Assembly: GCF_000472665.1 (NCBI RefSeq)
Contig: NZ_AXAC01000037.1
Span: 1-35,375, forward strand
Direction of reading: 5' to 3'
From: Acetobacterium malicum subsp. dehalogenans DSM 11527
GTDB taxonomy: Bacteria > Bacillota > Clostridia > Eubacteriales > Eubacteriaceae
Length of the DNA: 35,375 nucleotides
Positions 9,472 through 17,640 of the stretch are shown piece after piece. The notes beneath the pieces are model-generated. The model did no database searches and had not been told where the DNA came from. It saw only the letters and a program-made list of their open reading frames with translations. The stretch's first letter is position 1. Each line of letters begins with the position of its first letter. Both the position numbers and the translations under genes were made by a program.

Positions 9472-10056
9472 ATGAAAGTAACAAAAGCGGAGATTGTCAT
9501 CAGTGCTGTGGCGGAAGCCCAGTATCCGGATGACAATCTACCAGAAATAGTGCTGCTTGGGCGCTCTAATGTCGGTAAGTCAACCTTTGTCAACACCCTG
9601 ATCGAGCGTCGAAGTCTGGCCCGAACCAGTTCGCAACCGGGAAAAACCCAAACCATGAATTTTTATCGGATCAATGATCTGTTTCATTTTGTGGATATGC
9701 CTGGTTATGGCTATGCTAAAGCATCAAAAACGGAACGGGAAAAATGGGGAAAAATGATTGAGAAGTATCTGCGCAATCGGGAAAACGTTGCGATGATTTT
9801 CCAACTGATTGACTCCCGTCATGATCCTTCTGAGGATGATCTGTTGATGTATGAATGGTTGGTCCACTATGGTTTGAATCCGATGATTATTGGAACCAAA
9901 GCAGATAAGATCTCAAAAACAAACCAGAAAAAGTCGATTAGCCGCATTGCTAAGTTGCTGAATCTGAGAAGCTCCCGGGAAGTGATTCTGTTTTCAGCAG
10001 AAACAAAGCTGGGAAAAGAAGAAGTCTGGGAACACATTGAAAAAGTATTAGATTAA
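9472..10056 (+). CDS. engB: Ribosome biogenesis GTPase EngB/YsxC
   Basis: Small essential GTPase (194 residues) needed for assembly of the large ribosomal subunit. G1 is GRSNVGKST (residues 30-38), G3 is DMPGYGYAK and G4 is GTKADK. The protein opening MKVTKAEIVISAV closely matches Bacillus YsxC. This supports the ATG at 9472, which has GGAG 6 bases upstream, over the in-frame ATG at 9460 whose ribosome binding site would be too close. It follows lon, the conserved lon-engB order of Firmicutes, and ends just before an intrinsic terminator. Confidence 0.95.
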   Translation: MKVTKAEIVISAVAEAQYPDDNLPEIVLLGRSNVGKSTFVNTLIERRSLARTSSQPGKTQTMNFYRINDLFHFVDMPGYGYAKASKTEREKWGKMIEKYLRNRENVAMIFQLIDSRHDPSEDDLLMYEWLVHYGLNPMIIGTKADKISKTNQKKSISRIAKLLNLRSSREVILFSAETKLGKEEVWEHIEKVLD

Positions 10057-10061
10057 ATCAG

Positions 10062-10088
10062 AGGCTTCCTTTAAACAGGAAGCTTTTT
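10062..10088 (+). terminator. Intrinsic terminator after engB
   Basis: GCTTCCT (10064-10070) pairs with AGGAAGC (10077-10083) around a 6-base loop and is followed by five T residues. It separates the protease/engB unit from queG. Confidence 0.8.
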
Positions 10089-10121
10089 CCAGTTCTGAAA
10101 TGGTGCAAAAAAAGAGGGAAA

Positions 10122-11090
10122 ATGATTAGAGAAAAAATTGCTGCAAAAATAACTGAAAAGAAGATTCGGGAGCTGGCAGATCAAACTGGAATAGATCTGC
10201 TCGGTTTCTTTTCAGTAGAACCACTACGGGAATGTCTACCCTATCTGACCAGGCGCCATCGCGAGGGCTATTCCACCGGTTTTGAGGGTGGCGAACCCGA
10301 GGACAGAATTGACTATTTCCGCGCGTTTCCAGCTGCCAAAACCGGAATCGTAATTGGTGTCAGCAATTATCAGAGTTTTGCGACAGAAGCGGATTATCAG
10401 GTCCGGGGTCAGTTGGCTTCGGTTACCTGGGGTGAAGACTATCATCGGGTGCTGGGGCGAAAAATGAATGCGTTAATGGACGCCATCAATCATGAAATCA
10501 AAACTAAGGGAAGTTCACCAGTACATTACCAGGCATTTGTTGATAACAGTCCACTGGTTGATCGGGGATCAGCATACCGGGCCGGTTTGGGTTTTTTTGG
10601 AAAAAATAATTGTTTGATTAATCATCAATTGGGCTCTTTTTTCTTTATCGGACAAATTCTGGTGGACTGTTACTTTCAATTTAAAACCCCTCAATTAGTA
10701 AAAAATGGTTGTGGTACTTGCCGGCTTTGCCTGGATGCCTGTCCTCAAAGGGCACTTGGGGCAGGTTTCAGTTTGGAACCGTCAAAATGCATTTCATATT
10801 TGACACAAAAAAAAGTGCTTTCCGCTGATGAAGAGAAACGGATCAGCACCTATCTATATGGATGTGATATCTGCCAGAAAGTGTGTCCTTATAATCAGCA
10901 TCTTGAACAAACGAGAGAACCAGCATTTTGGATCGAGGCTGAGACCGCCGCACCAGTGCTGGAAGATATTCTAACACTAACAAACAAGGGCTTTAAAACA
11001 CGATTTGGAAACACTGCAAGTGGATGGCGGGGAAAAAAAAATCTTATCCGGAATGCCCAGTTAATTTTAAAAAATAAAAAAAAGACATGA
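10122..11090 (+). CDS. queG: Epoxyqueuosine reductase QueG
   Basis: Iron-sulfur, cobalamin-dependent enzyme that performs the last step of queuosine synthesis on tRNA. The 322-residue protein has the family-typical N-terminal domain and two [4Fe-4S] motifs: CGTCRLCLDACP (Cys197, Cys200, Cys203, Cys207) and CDICQKVCP (Cys248, Cys251, Cys255), with an extra Cys in SKCISYLT. The central block VDNSPLVDRGSAYRAGLGFFGKN is a strong QueG signature. GAGGG precedes the ATG. It sits alone between the engB terminator and the gltX promoter. No obvious promoter was found in the 34 bases after the terminator, so it may depend on read-through. Confidence 0.92.
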   Translation: MIREKIAAKITEKKIRELADQTGIDLLGFFSVEPLRECLPYLTRRHREGYSTGFEGGEPEDRIDYFRAFPAAKTGIVIGVSNYQSFATEADYQVRGQLASVTWGEDYHRVLGRKMNALMDAINHEIKTKGSSPVHYQAFVDNSPLVDRGSAYRAGLGFFGKNNCLINHQLGSFFFIGQILVDCYFQFKTPQLVKNGCGTCRLCLDACPQRALGAGFSLEPSKCISYLTQKKVLSADEEKRISTYLYGCDICQKVCPYNQHLEQTREPAFWIEAETAAPVLEDILTLTNKGFKTRFGNTASGWRGKKNLIRNAQLILKNKKKT

Positions 11091-11106
11091 TTAATTGAAG
11101 ATTAAA

Positions 11107-11115
11107 TGCTATAAT
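11107..11115 (+). promoter_or_regulatory. Extended -10 promoter before gltX
   Basis: TGCTATAAT is a perfect extended -10 element about 50 bases before the gltX start. The region 16-18 bases upstream has no good -35 box (only TGATTA-like), which is usual for extended -10 promoters. It probably drives gltX and perhaps secDF. Confidence 0.6.
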
Positions 11116-11166
11116 AACTGAGTTAAAGAACTTTATATATTTATTTTAATTAAACATGGAGGAAAA

Positions 11167-12645
11167 ATGGTACGAGATCGCTTTGCACCGAGTCCAACTG
11201 GAAATGTTCACGTTGGAAGCTTACGGACAGCACTATATAATTATTTATATGCAAAAAAAATGGGCGGGGAATTTTTGCTCCGTCTTGAGGATACTGATCA
11301 GACCCGGCTTGAACATGGTGCTGTAGAGAATTTGCTGGATGCTCTGAACATGACCGGTGTGATTCCGGATGAAGGCTTAATAAAAGAAAAGGGCAACGTG
11401 ATCCAAAAAGGCCAGCATGGACCTTATATTCAGTCCCAACGGTTGGATATTTATAAAAAATATATTGACCAACTCTTGGAACAGGGACAGGCTTATTATT
11501 GCTTCTGTACCAAAGATCGACTGGAAGAAGTCAGAAATGCCCAGAAGGAAAAGAACGAAACGCCTAAATACGATGGAAAATGCCGTGCATTAACGAAGGA
11601 AGAAATCGCAGCAAATATTGAGGCAGGATTGCCCTATACGGTCCGATTAAAATTACCGAAAAACCATGTGATTACCTTTGATGATCTGGTTCGGGGCGTT
11701 ATTGAAATGAATACCAACGATTTGGATGATCAGGTGCTGCTAAAAGCAGATGGCTTCCCGACATACCATCTGGCGGTAGTCGTTGATGATCATCTCATGG
11801 GGATCACCCATGTCATCCGTGGGGAGGAGTGGCTGCCATCCACACCAAAACACGCCTACCTTTATGAGTGTTTTGGATGGGAGATGCCCCATTTTGTCCA
11901 TTTACCCAATATCCTGAATGATGACCGGAAAAAGCTCAGTAAACGTCAGGGTGATGTATCAGTTGGCGATTTTCTGGCAAAAGGGTATTTGCCGGAAGCG
12001 TTGATCAATTTTCTGGCTTTATTAGGTTGGAGTCCAGAGAATGAGCAGGAAATATTTTCGATGGAGGAATTGATTCAAGCTTTTGATCTTTCCAGAATCA
12101 ATAAATCCGGTGCAGTTTTTGATCGGGCCAAGCTCAATTGGATGAATTCCCACTATATCAAAGAATTACCGATTGAAGCATTGGTTATGCAGCTGACACC
12201 TTTTCTGATAAATGCCGGGGTAATAACTCAGGAAGAAGTGGCCGCAAAACAGGAATGGCTATTCAAAGTGGCCGAGATTTTAAGAGAGCGGATTGAATAC
12301 TTTGCTCAGGCACCTCAGGAACTGGAAATGATATTCAAAAGTGATTTTATCATTGAAGATGAAGAAGCACTAGTTTTATTAAGTGAAGAATCATCGAAAC
12401 GTCTCTATCAGGCCCTGATTGCAAAAATCGAAGCAACGGCAGTGCTAGATGCTGCTCGAGGTAAAGCCATTTTGAAGGAAATTCAAAAAGAAGAAAAAAT
12501 AAAAGGTAAAATGCTTTTTATGCCGAGCCGGATTATGATAACGGGTGAAATGCATGGACCGGATCTGACGTTAATTATGGATGTGCTGGGAAAAGATGAG
12601 GTTTTAAGCCGGATCAAGTCAGTAGCATCGATTATGCAATTATAA
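11167..12645 (+). CDS. gltX: Glutamyl-tRNA synthetase
   Basis: Class I aminoacyl-tRNA synthetase that charges glutamate. The 492-residue protein opens with RFAPSPTGNVHVGSLRTALYN, where the HIGH motif reads HVGS (residues 15-18), as in many GluRS. KMSKS reads KLSKR at 256-260. HVIRGEEWLPSTPKH is the conserved substrate-pocket block. The C-terminal third is the helical anticodon-binding domain of bacterial GluRS. Whether it is discriminating (Glu only) or also charges tRNA-Gln cannot be told from the sequence. A GGAGG ribosome binding site precedes the ATG. It is followed by secD after 25 bases, an uncommon partner. Confidence 0.95.
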   Translation: MVRDRFAPSPTGNVHVGSLRTALYNYLYAKKMGGEFLLRLEDTDQTRLEHGAVENLLDALNMTGVIPDEGLIKEKGNVIQKGQHGPYIQSQRLDIYKKYIDQLLEQGQAYYCFCTKDRLEEVRNAQKEKNETPKYDGKCRALTKEEIAANIEAGLPYTVRLKLPKNHVITFDDLVRGVIEMNTNDLDDQVLLKADGFPTYHLAVVVDDHLMGITHVIRGEEWLPSTPKHAYLYECFGWEMPHFVHLPNILNDDRKKLSKRQGDVSVGDFLAKGYLPEALINFLALLGWSPENEQEIFSMEELIQAFDLSRINKSGAVFDRAKLNWMNSHYIKELPIEALVMQLTPFLINAGVITQEEVAAKQEWLFKVAEILRERIEYFAQAPQELEMIFKSDFIIEDEEALVLLSEESSKRLYQALIAKIEATAVLDAARGKAILKEIQKEEKIKGKMLFMPSRIMITGEMHGPDLTLIMDVLGKDEVLSRIKSVASIMQL

Positions 12646-12670
12646 ATTAATTAGACAAGGAGGAAAGTAC

Positions 12671-13939
12671 ATGAGTAAGCAAAAAACAAATAGTAAGACG
12701 AAAAGTGGAATGCTATTGATCCTGATCACGCTGTTTATTGCGTTAGTGGGATATGTACTCTTTAGTGGGGTATCAGTAGGAGTCTATGACATCGGTAATG
12801 TCAGCAATAACATCAATTACGGATTGGATTTAACAGGCGGGGTAAATGTAGTGCTGGAAGCCCAGGCAACTGATGATGACCCAGTTACGGCTGAAAAAAT
12901 TGAATCAGCGATGCTGACCATTCGGCAACGAATTGATACCCTGGGTGTTTCGGAACCGACCATCACCAAACAAGGTGATAACCGCATCCGGGTTTCGATA
13001 CCATCAGTAAGCGATCAGGAAGAAGCTTTGGATCTGATTGGAAAAACGGCACAGTTGGAATTTGTGGGTCCTGACGGAACGGTTATTTTAACTGGTAAAG
13101 ACGTGGTGGATTCCAAGGGCGTTATGCAGACCGATAGTACAGGCTTAGAAAAAGCAGTAGTTACCTTAAAATTCAGCGAGGAAGGCACCAAACTTTTCGC
13201 AGATGCCACCCAAAAATATATTGGCCAGGCGATTCAGATCAAACTCGATGACGAAATCATTTCTTCACCAACCGTCAATGTGGCGATTACTAACGGAGAA
13301 GCGGTTATTGAAGGGATTGGCGACATCGAAGAAGCAGGCAATCTGGCTTCCCTGATTCGTGGTGGCGCGCTGCCGGTTAAGCTGGTACCAATCGAAGTGA
13401 GAACAGTTGGACCAACATTAGGTCAAAATTCTCTGGATAAGAGCATCTATGCTGGTATGATCGGGATTGGACTGGTTCTCATTTTTATGTTGATTTTTTA
13501 CCGGGGTTTGGGAATCATTGCTGATATGGCACTGATTATCTTTATCATTATTTTCATGATCATTTTAACGGCGCTTAATGTCACCCTGACGCTTCCCGGT
13601 ATCGCGGGATTAATCCTCACCATTGGGATGGCAGTAGATGCTAATGTAATTATTTTTGAACGGATCAAAGAGGAAGCCCGGTTAGGTAAATCCTTGCTGA
13701 CGGCCATCGACGCCGGCTTTTCACGAGCATTTTCGACAATCCTGGATTCAAATGTCACTACCTTAATTGCTGGTTTTGTCCTTTTCTTTTTAGGAAGCGG
13801 CAGCGTCCAGGGTTTTGCGGTCACATTAATTTTAGGTATTTTAGTAAGTATGTTCACCGCCGTTGTGATCACGAAACAACTGGTCATTTTACTTGTAAAA
13901 ACTGAATTATTTAAAAGCAATACATTCTATGGAATATAG
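12671..13939 (+). CDS. secD: Protein translocase subunit SecD
   Basis: Membrane component of the Sec auxiliary complex that uses the proton or ion gradient to help pull exported proteins across the membrane. The 422-residue protein has an N-terminal membrane segment (about 14-34), the SecD motif YGLDLTGGVNVVLEA, and the periplasmic-type P1 domain including QRIDTLGVSEPTI. It ends in five C-terminal membrane segments with GLILTIGMAVDANVIIFERIKEE. It is separate from SecF here, unlike the fused SecDF of Bacillus. AAGGAGG precedes the start. The terminal codons overlap the ribosome binding site of secF. Confidence 0.95.
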   Translation: MSKQKTNSKTKSGMLLILITLFIALVGYVLFSGVSVGVYDIGNVSNNINYGLDLTGGVNVVLEAQATDDDPVTAEKIESAMLTIRQRIDTLGVSEPTITKQGDNRIRVSIPSVSDQEEALDLIGKTAQLEFVGPDGTVILTGKDVVDSKGVMQTDSTGLEKAVVTLKFSEEGTKLFADATQKYIGQAIQIKLDDEIISSPTVNVAITNGEAVIEGIGDIEEAGNLASLIRGGALPVKLVPIEVRTVGPTLGQNSLDKSIYAGMIGIGLVLIFMLIFYRGLGIIADMALIIFIIIFMIILTALNVTLTLPGIAGLILTIGMAVDANVIIFERIKEEARLGKSLLTAIDAGFSRAFSTILDSNVTTLIAGFVLFFLGSGSVQGFAVTLILGILVSMFTAVVITKQLVILLVKTELFKSNTFYGI

Positions 13940-13952
13940 AGAGGAGACCATA

Positions 13953-14846
13953 ATGAAAAAGAACATTCAAGTAGCAGAAAAAAGCAAAATATGGTTTGCC
14001 GTCTCATTGATCCTTATTGCCATCAGTATTGGCTCTTTATTTATCAACGGGCTGAATTTTGGCATTGACTTTATCGGCGGAACCATCGTAACGATTGAAC
14101 TGAATACACCCTTTGAAACCAGTGACGCCAAGGCGTTAATTGAAGAGTATGATACCAGTGCTGACGTAACCTATGCCGGGGAAGCCAAAACACAGGTAAT
14201 TATTTCGACTAAAAAAGATTTATCGACTGAAGAACGGCAGGCACTATTTTCTAAATTTCAGGAAAAATATAATTTAGAAGATACTGACCTGTTATCGATT
14301 GATACGGTTAGTCCGTCAATCGGAGCGGAAATGGCCAACAGTGCCATGATTGCCGCGGTTGTCGCGGTCTTACTGATGCTGGTATATATTACCTTCCGTT
14401 TTGAGTTTATGTTTGGTTTGGCAGCTGTCATTGCCTTAATTCATGACCTGATCATTGTATTGGGGGTCTATTCGATCTTCCAGATTCAAGTCAATTCGCC
14501 ACTGATTGCGGCAATGCTGACGATATTGGGTTATTCTATCAATGATACCATCGTTGTCTTTGACCGAATTAGGGAAAATCGACCTAAATTTGGCAAATAC
14601 GATTTTGCCAGTTTAGTTGATACCAGCGTAACTCAAACCTTACGACGAAGTATTAACACGTCTTTCACCACCCTGTTGGCAATCGGAGCATTGTATGCTT
14701 TTGGGGTGCCGGCAGTTCAGGATTTCGCACTGCCATTAATGGTGGGGATTGTCAGTGGAACCTATTCATCGATCTTTATTGCCAGTGCACTTTGGTGTAA
14801 AATCAAAGAATTTCAAGCCAGTAAGAGAGCGGCGGTTAAAAATTAA
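13953..14846 (+). CDS. secF: Protein translocase subunit SecF
   Basis: Partner of SecD, 297 residues, with six membrane segments. Motifs are NFGIDFIGGTIVTIEL near the N-terminus and the C-terminal block LTILGYSINDTIVVFDRIREN followed by RSINTSFTTL, both diagnostic for SecF. I choose the ATG at 13953, preceded by GAGGAG at 13941-13946. An upstream in-frame ATG at 13929 lies inside secD and before the ribosome binding site. It ends the gltX-secD-secF group: an intrinsic terminator follows 36 bases after the stop. Confidence 0.95.
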   Translation: MKKNIQVAEKSKIWFAVSLILIAISIGSLFINGLNFGIDFIGGTIVTIELNTPFETSDAKALIEEYDTSADVTYAGEAKTQVIISTKKDLSTEERQALFSKFQEKYNLEDTDLLSIDTVSPSIGAEMANSAMIAAVVAVLLMLVYITFRFEFMFGLAAVIALIHDLIIVLGVYSIFQIQVNSPLIAAMLTILGYSINDTIVVFDRIRENRPKFGKYDFASLVDTSVTQTLRRSINTSFTTLLAIGALYAFGVPAVQDFALPLMVGIVSGTYSSIFIASALWCKIKEFQASKRAAVKN

Positions 14847-14882
14847 TTAAAAAACAAACTTGAACTAGTTACAAAACGTTTG

Positions 14883-14916
14883 GCGTCAAGGAGGCAACTC
14901 CCTGACGCTTTCGTTT
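14883..14916 (+). terminator. Intrinsic terminator after secF
   Basis: GCGTCA-a-GGAG (14883-14893) pairs with CTCC-c-TGACGC (14898-14908) across a GCAA tetraloop, with one A/C mismatch. It is followed by TTTCGTTTT. The strong GC stem and T-rich tail support a terminator between secF and recJ. Confidence 0.8.
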
Positions 14917-14970
14917 TAAGGTGCTAAACACATCAACAATATTATCGATTAATTCAATTTTGAGGTGAAT

Positions 14971-17073
14971 ATGTCAATTACGACGAAATGGGTATTAAGA
15001 AAAAACAAAAGCAGTCATTTAAGTCCATCTGAGTATGAAAAGTTAAAAACCCAGATGATGGATGATCTAAAGTTAGGGGAGCGAACGGCTGAGATACTGA
15101 TCAATCGGGGCATGACCTCGATTGCGGAAACTCATCGCTATCTCAATCCCACGTTGAATGATCTTCATGATCCATTTCTATTTGATGATATGGATAAAGT
15201 TGTGGAGCGGATCGCCAGAACCAAAGTGGTAAATGAAAAAATATGTCTTTTTGGTGATTACGATGCCGACGGTACAACCGGGGTATCGATCCTGTTCAGT
15301 TTTCTAAAAAGTAATGGCTTTAATGTTACCTATTTTATTCCCAATCGCTTAATCACTGGGTATGGGCTGCATATCGATCCCTTGCAGGACTTAATTGATG
15401 CGGGGGTAGGACTACTGATTACCGTCGATAATGGAATTTCGGCCAATGATCAGATCGATTTTTGTAATCAGCACAATCTCGATGTTATTGTCACGGATCA
15501 TCACGAGTGTCACGGGACGTTACCAGCAGCATTCGGAATTATCAACCCCAAGGTACCCGGCTCAAACTATCCCTTTAAAGAATTATGTGGTGCCGGAGTG
15601 GTGTTTAAACTGGTTCAAGCACTAAGTGCCCGTTTAGAGTTAGCCTTTGATATCCAAAACGCCGTGGAATGCGTAGCTTTGGCGACAGTAGCCGATCTGG
15701 TGCCCTTACAGAATGAGAATCGCAGTCTGGTTTCGGCGGGACTGGATTATCTTAACACTAAACCCAAAAATCCTGGCATTCAAGCTTTAATTGAAGTCAG
15801 TGAACTGACGCAGTTAAAAGCCTGGCATTTTGGCTTTGTGTTGGGTCCCAAGATTAACGCCGCCGGACGCTTAGGAGAGGCCAATCATATTGTGGACTTG
15901 TTAACTGGAACCGATTCAGTAAAGTTGATGGCGTTGGCTCAATTCTTAAGTGATGAGAATCGCAAACGTCAGGATCTGGAATCAGCCATTTTAGAAGCTG
16001 CGCTTGCGCAGGTCGAAACCCAGTCGCTAAATAAGGATGATATCATTATCGTGGTTGGGGAAAACTGGCACTCTGGTGTGATTGGAATTGTGGCTAGCCG
16101 GATTCAGGAGAAATACTACAACCCGGTGATCGTCATTAGTGTCGAAGATGGGGTCGGGAAAGCATCCTGCCGTAGCGTTGAAGGGTTTAATATTTTTGCG
16201 GCGTTGCAATCCTGCGGCGAGTATTTCAGCAGTTTCGGTGGTCACGATCAAGCCGCTGGTTTTAGTATTAAAGCTGAGAATATTAATCCAATGATTGAAA
16301 AAATCAAAGAATATGGTGAATCCGTCGGAATAAAAAAGCATTTAATCAAGAAAATTCCCTATGATGCGACAATTGAAGCAGGAGAAATTACTTGGGAGCT
16401 ATTTAATGCCTGTTCTCATTTTGAACCTTGCGGCCTTGGTAATCCCGGGGTACAGTTTGTCATCAACAAACCAGATATTGTTTCAATGGGCACCATGGGG
16501 AAGGAAAGCAATCATCTGCGTCTCAGCATGAGCAATGATATCAGAGGAGTTGGTTTTGGCTTTGGCGACTTTTATCATTCCCAACCGGATTTGGTCGTCA
16601 ATGGTTTCCAGGGAGTTGAGATACTTTGTCGCCTGGATGTCAATGAATACCGGGGCAATAAAACGCTGCAATTGTTGATTAAAGATATCAGACTGAATCC
16701 AATCTGGAATTCTAAAATGGCAATGTACCTGGTAAAAATGATTGCCCGATCCGAAAACCCCAAAGCAGAAGTTGATTTGGCAGCCGATAACATTAATCTT
16801 GAAGACTTGCGTTTGTTGCGGGAGACCGTTAAACGAGTTTATCTTTTGCTGAAAAAGGCAGCTGGAGGCGGGGTCCCAATTCTATCAGAAAAGGACCCTC
16901 AACTTTCGCCATTTCATGTGTTAATGGCATGTGAGATAATGAGGGAGGCCGGGCTAATTGCCTATGGACTTAAGGATGGGTTGGTTTTTTCCAAAATAAT
17001 AGAAACAAGGGAAAAAAAGGATATTCAAAACACGAAACTAATGATAAAATTAGAAAAAATGATTAGTGATTGA
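14971..17073 (+). CDS. recJ: Single-stranded-DNA-specific exonuclease RecJ
   Basis: 5'-3' single-strand exonuclease of the DHH superfamily, used in recombination and repair. The 700-residue protein has the metal-binding motifs DYDADG (residues 96-101) and DHH (176-178). GGHDQAAGFSI in the DHHA1 domain and an OB-like region with LCRLDVNEYRGNKTLQLLIKD follow. A roughly 110-residue C-terminal tail, also seen in Firmicutes RecJ, completes it. I choose the ATG at 14971 with TGAGG just upstream; a GTG at 14965 lies inside the ribosome binding site. apt follows after 15 bases, the usual recJ-apt-rel order of Firmicutes. Confidence 0.94.
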   Translation: MSITTKWVLRKNKSSHLSPSEYEKLKTQMMDDLKLGERTAEILINRGMTSIAETHRYLNPTLNDLHDPFLFDDMDKVVERIARTKVVNEKICLFGDYDADGTTGVSILFSFLKSNGFNVTYFIPNRLITGYGLHIDPLQDLIDAGVGLLITVDNGISANDQIDFCNQHNLDVIVTDHHECHGTLPAAFGIINPKVPGSNYPFKELCGAGVVFKLVQALSARLELAFDIQNAVECVALATVADLVPLQNENRSLVSAGLDYLNTKPKNPGIQALIEVSELTQLKAWHFGFVLGPKINAAGRLGEANHIVDLLTGTDSVKLMALAQFLSDENRKRQDLESAILEAALAQVETQSLNKDDIIIVVGENWHSGVIGIVASRIQEKYYNPVIVISVEDGVGKASCRSVEGFNIFAALQSCGEYFSSFGGHDQAAGFSIKAENINPMIEKIKEYGESVGIKKHLIKKIPYDATIEAGEITWELFNACSHFEPCGLGNPGVQFVINKPDIVSMGTMGKESNHLRLSMSNDIRGVGFGFGDFYHSQPDLVVNGFQGVEILCRLDVNEYRGNKTLQLLIKDIRLNPIWNSKMAMYLVKMIARSENPKAEVDLAADNINLEDLRLLRETVKRVYLLLKKAAGGGVPILSEKDPQLSPFHVLMACEIMREAGLIAYGLKDGLVFSKIIETREKKDIQNTKLMIKLEKMISD

Positions 17074-17088
17074 TAAGGGAGATTTAAA

Positions 17089-17607
17089 ATGGATCTAAAA
17101 GAAAATATCGGCATATATGAAGATTTTCCAAAAGCAGGCATTAGCTTTAAGGATATTAACAGCCTGATTTTAAACCCAAAGGCTTTTCAGCACGTCATTG
17201 ACGAAATGGCTAAGGTTGCCAAAGCACTCGATGCAAATATCATTGTGATTCCGGAAGCCAGAGGTTACATCTTTGGCACACCGCTGGCTTATTTAATTGG
17301 AGCTGGTCTGGTGCCGGTACGAAAGCCGGGTAAATTACCCGGTGAAGTCTCATCAGAAGCTTACGATCTCGAATATGGATCAAATATTGTCGAAATTCAA
17401 AAAAATGCCATCAAACCGGGCGATCGGGTTATCATTGTGGATGATTTACTGGCCACTGGGGGAACAATGATGGCGGCCACCAAACTGATTGAAAATCTTG
17501 GTGGGGAAATATCAGGAATTATCACACTGATTGAACTCACCGAATTAGGGGGCCGCGACCTCCTGAAAAACTATTTTGTACACTCGATTGTGACCTACCC
17601 CTACTAA
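17089..17607 (+). CDS. apt: Adenine phosphoribosyltransferase
   Basis: Purine-salvage enzyme that makes AMP from adenine and PRPP. The 172-residue length is typical. The PRPP-binding motif VIIVDDLLATGGT is at residues 114-126. The Apt-specific N-terminus (YEDFPKAGISFKDINSL), the block VIPEARGYIFGTPLAYLIGAG and VRKPGKLPGEV are all present. It stands between recJ and rel, 15 bases after the former, in the common Firmicutes order. This places AMP salvage beside the (p)ppGpp enzyme in one probable transcript. Confidence 0.96.
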   Translation: MDLKENIGIYEDFPKAGISFKDINSLILNPKAFQHVIDEMAKVAKALDANIIVIPEARGYIFGTPLAYLIGAGLVPVRKPGKLPGEVSSEAYDLEYGSNIVEIQKNAIKPGDRVIIVDDLLATGGTMMAATKLIENLGGEISGIITLIELTELGGRDLLKNYFVHSIVTYPY

Positions 17608-17640
17608 AAAGCACCCATTAATTAAAAAGGCAGAAACGAT

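Noticed and set aside
13498-13920. A 140-codon minus-strand frame within secD
   Set aside because: It is antisense to the well-conserved membrane segments of SecD; its basic, low-information protein looks like a shadow of the hydrophobic codons opposite.
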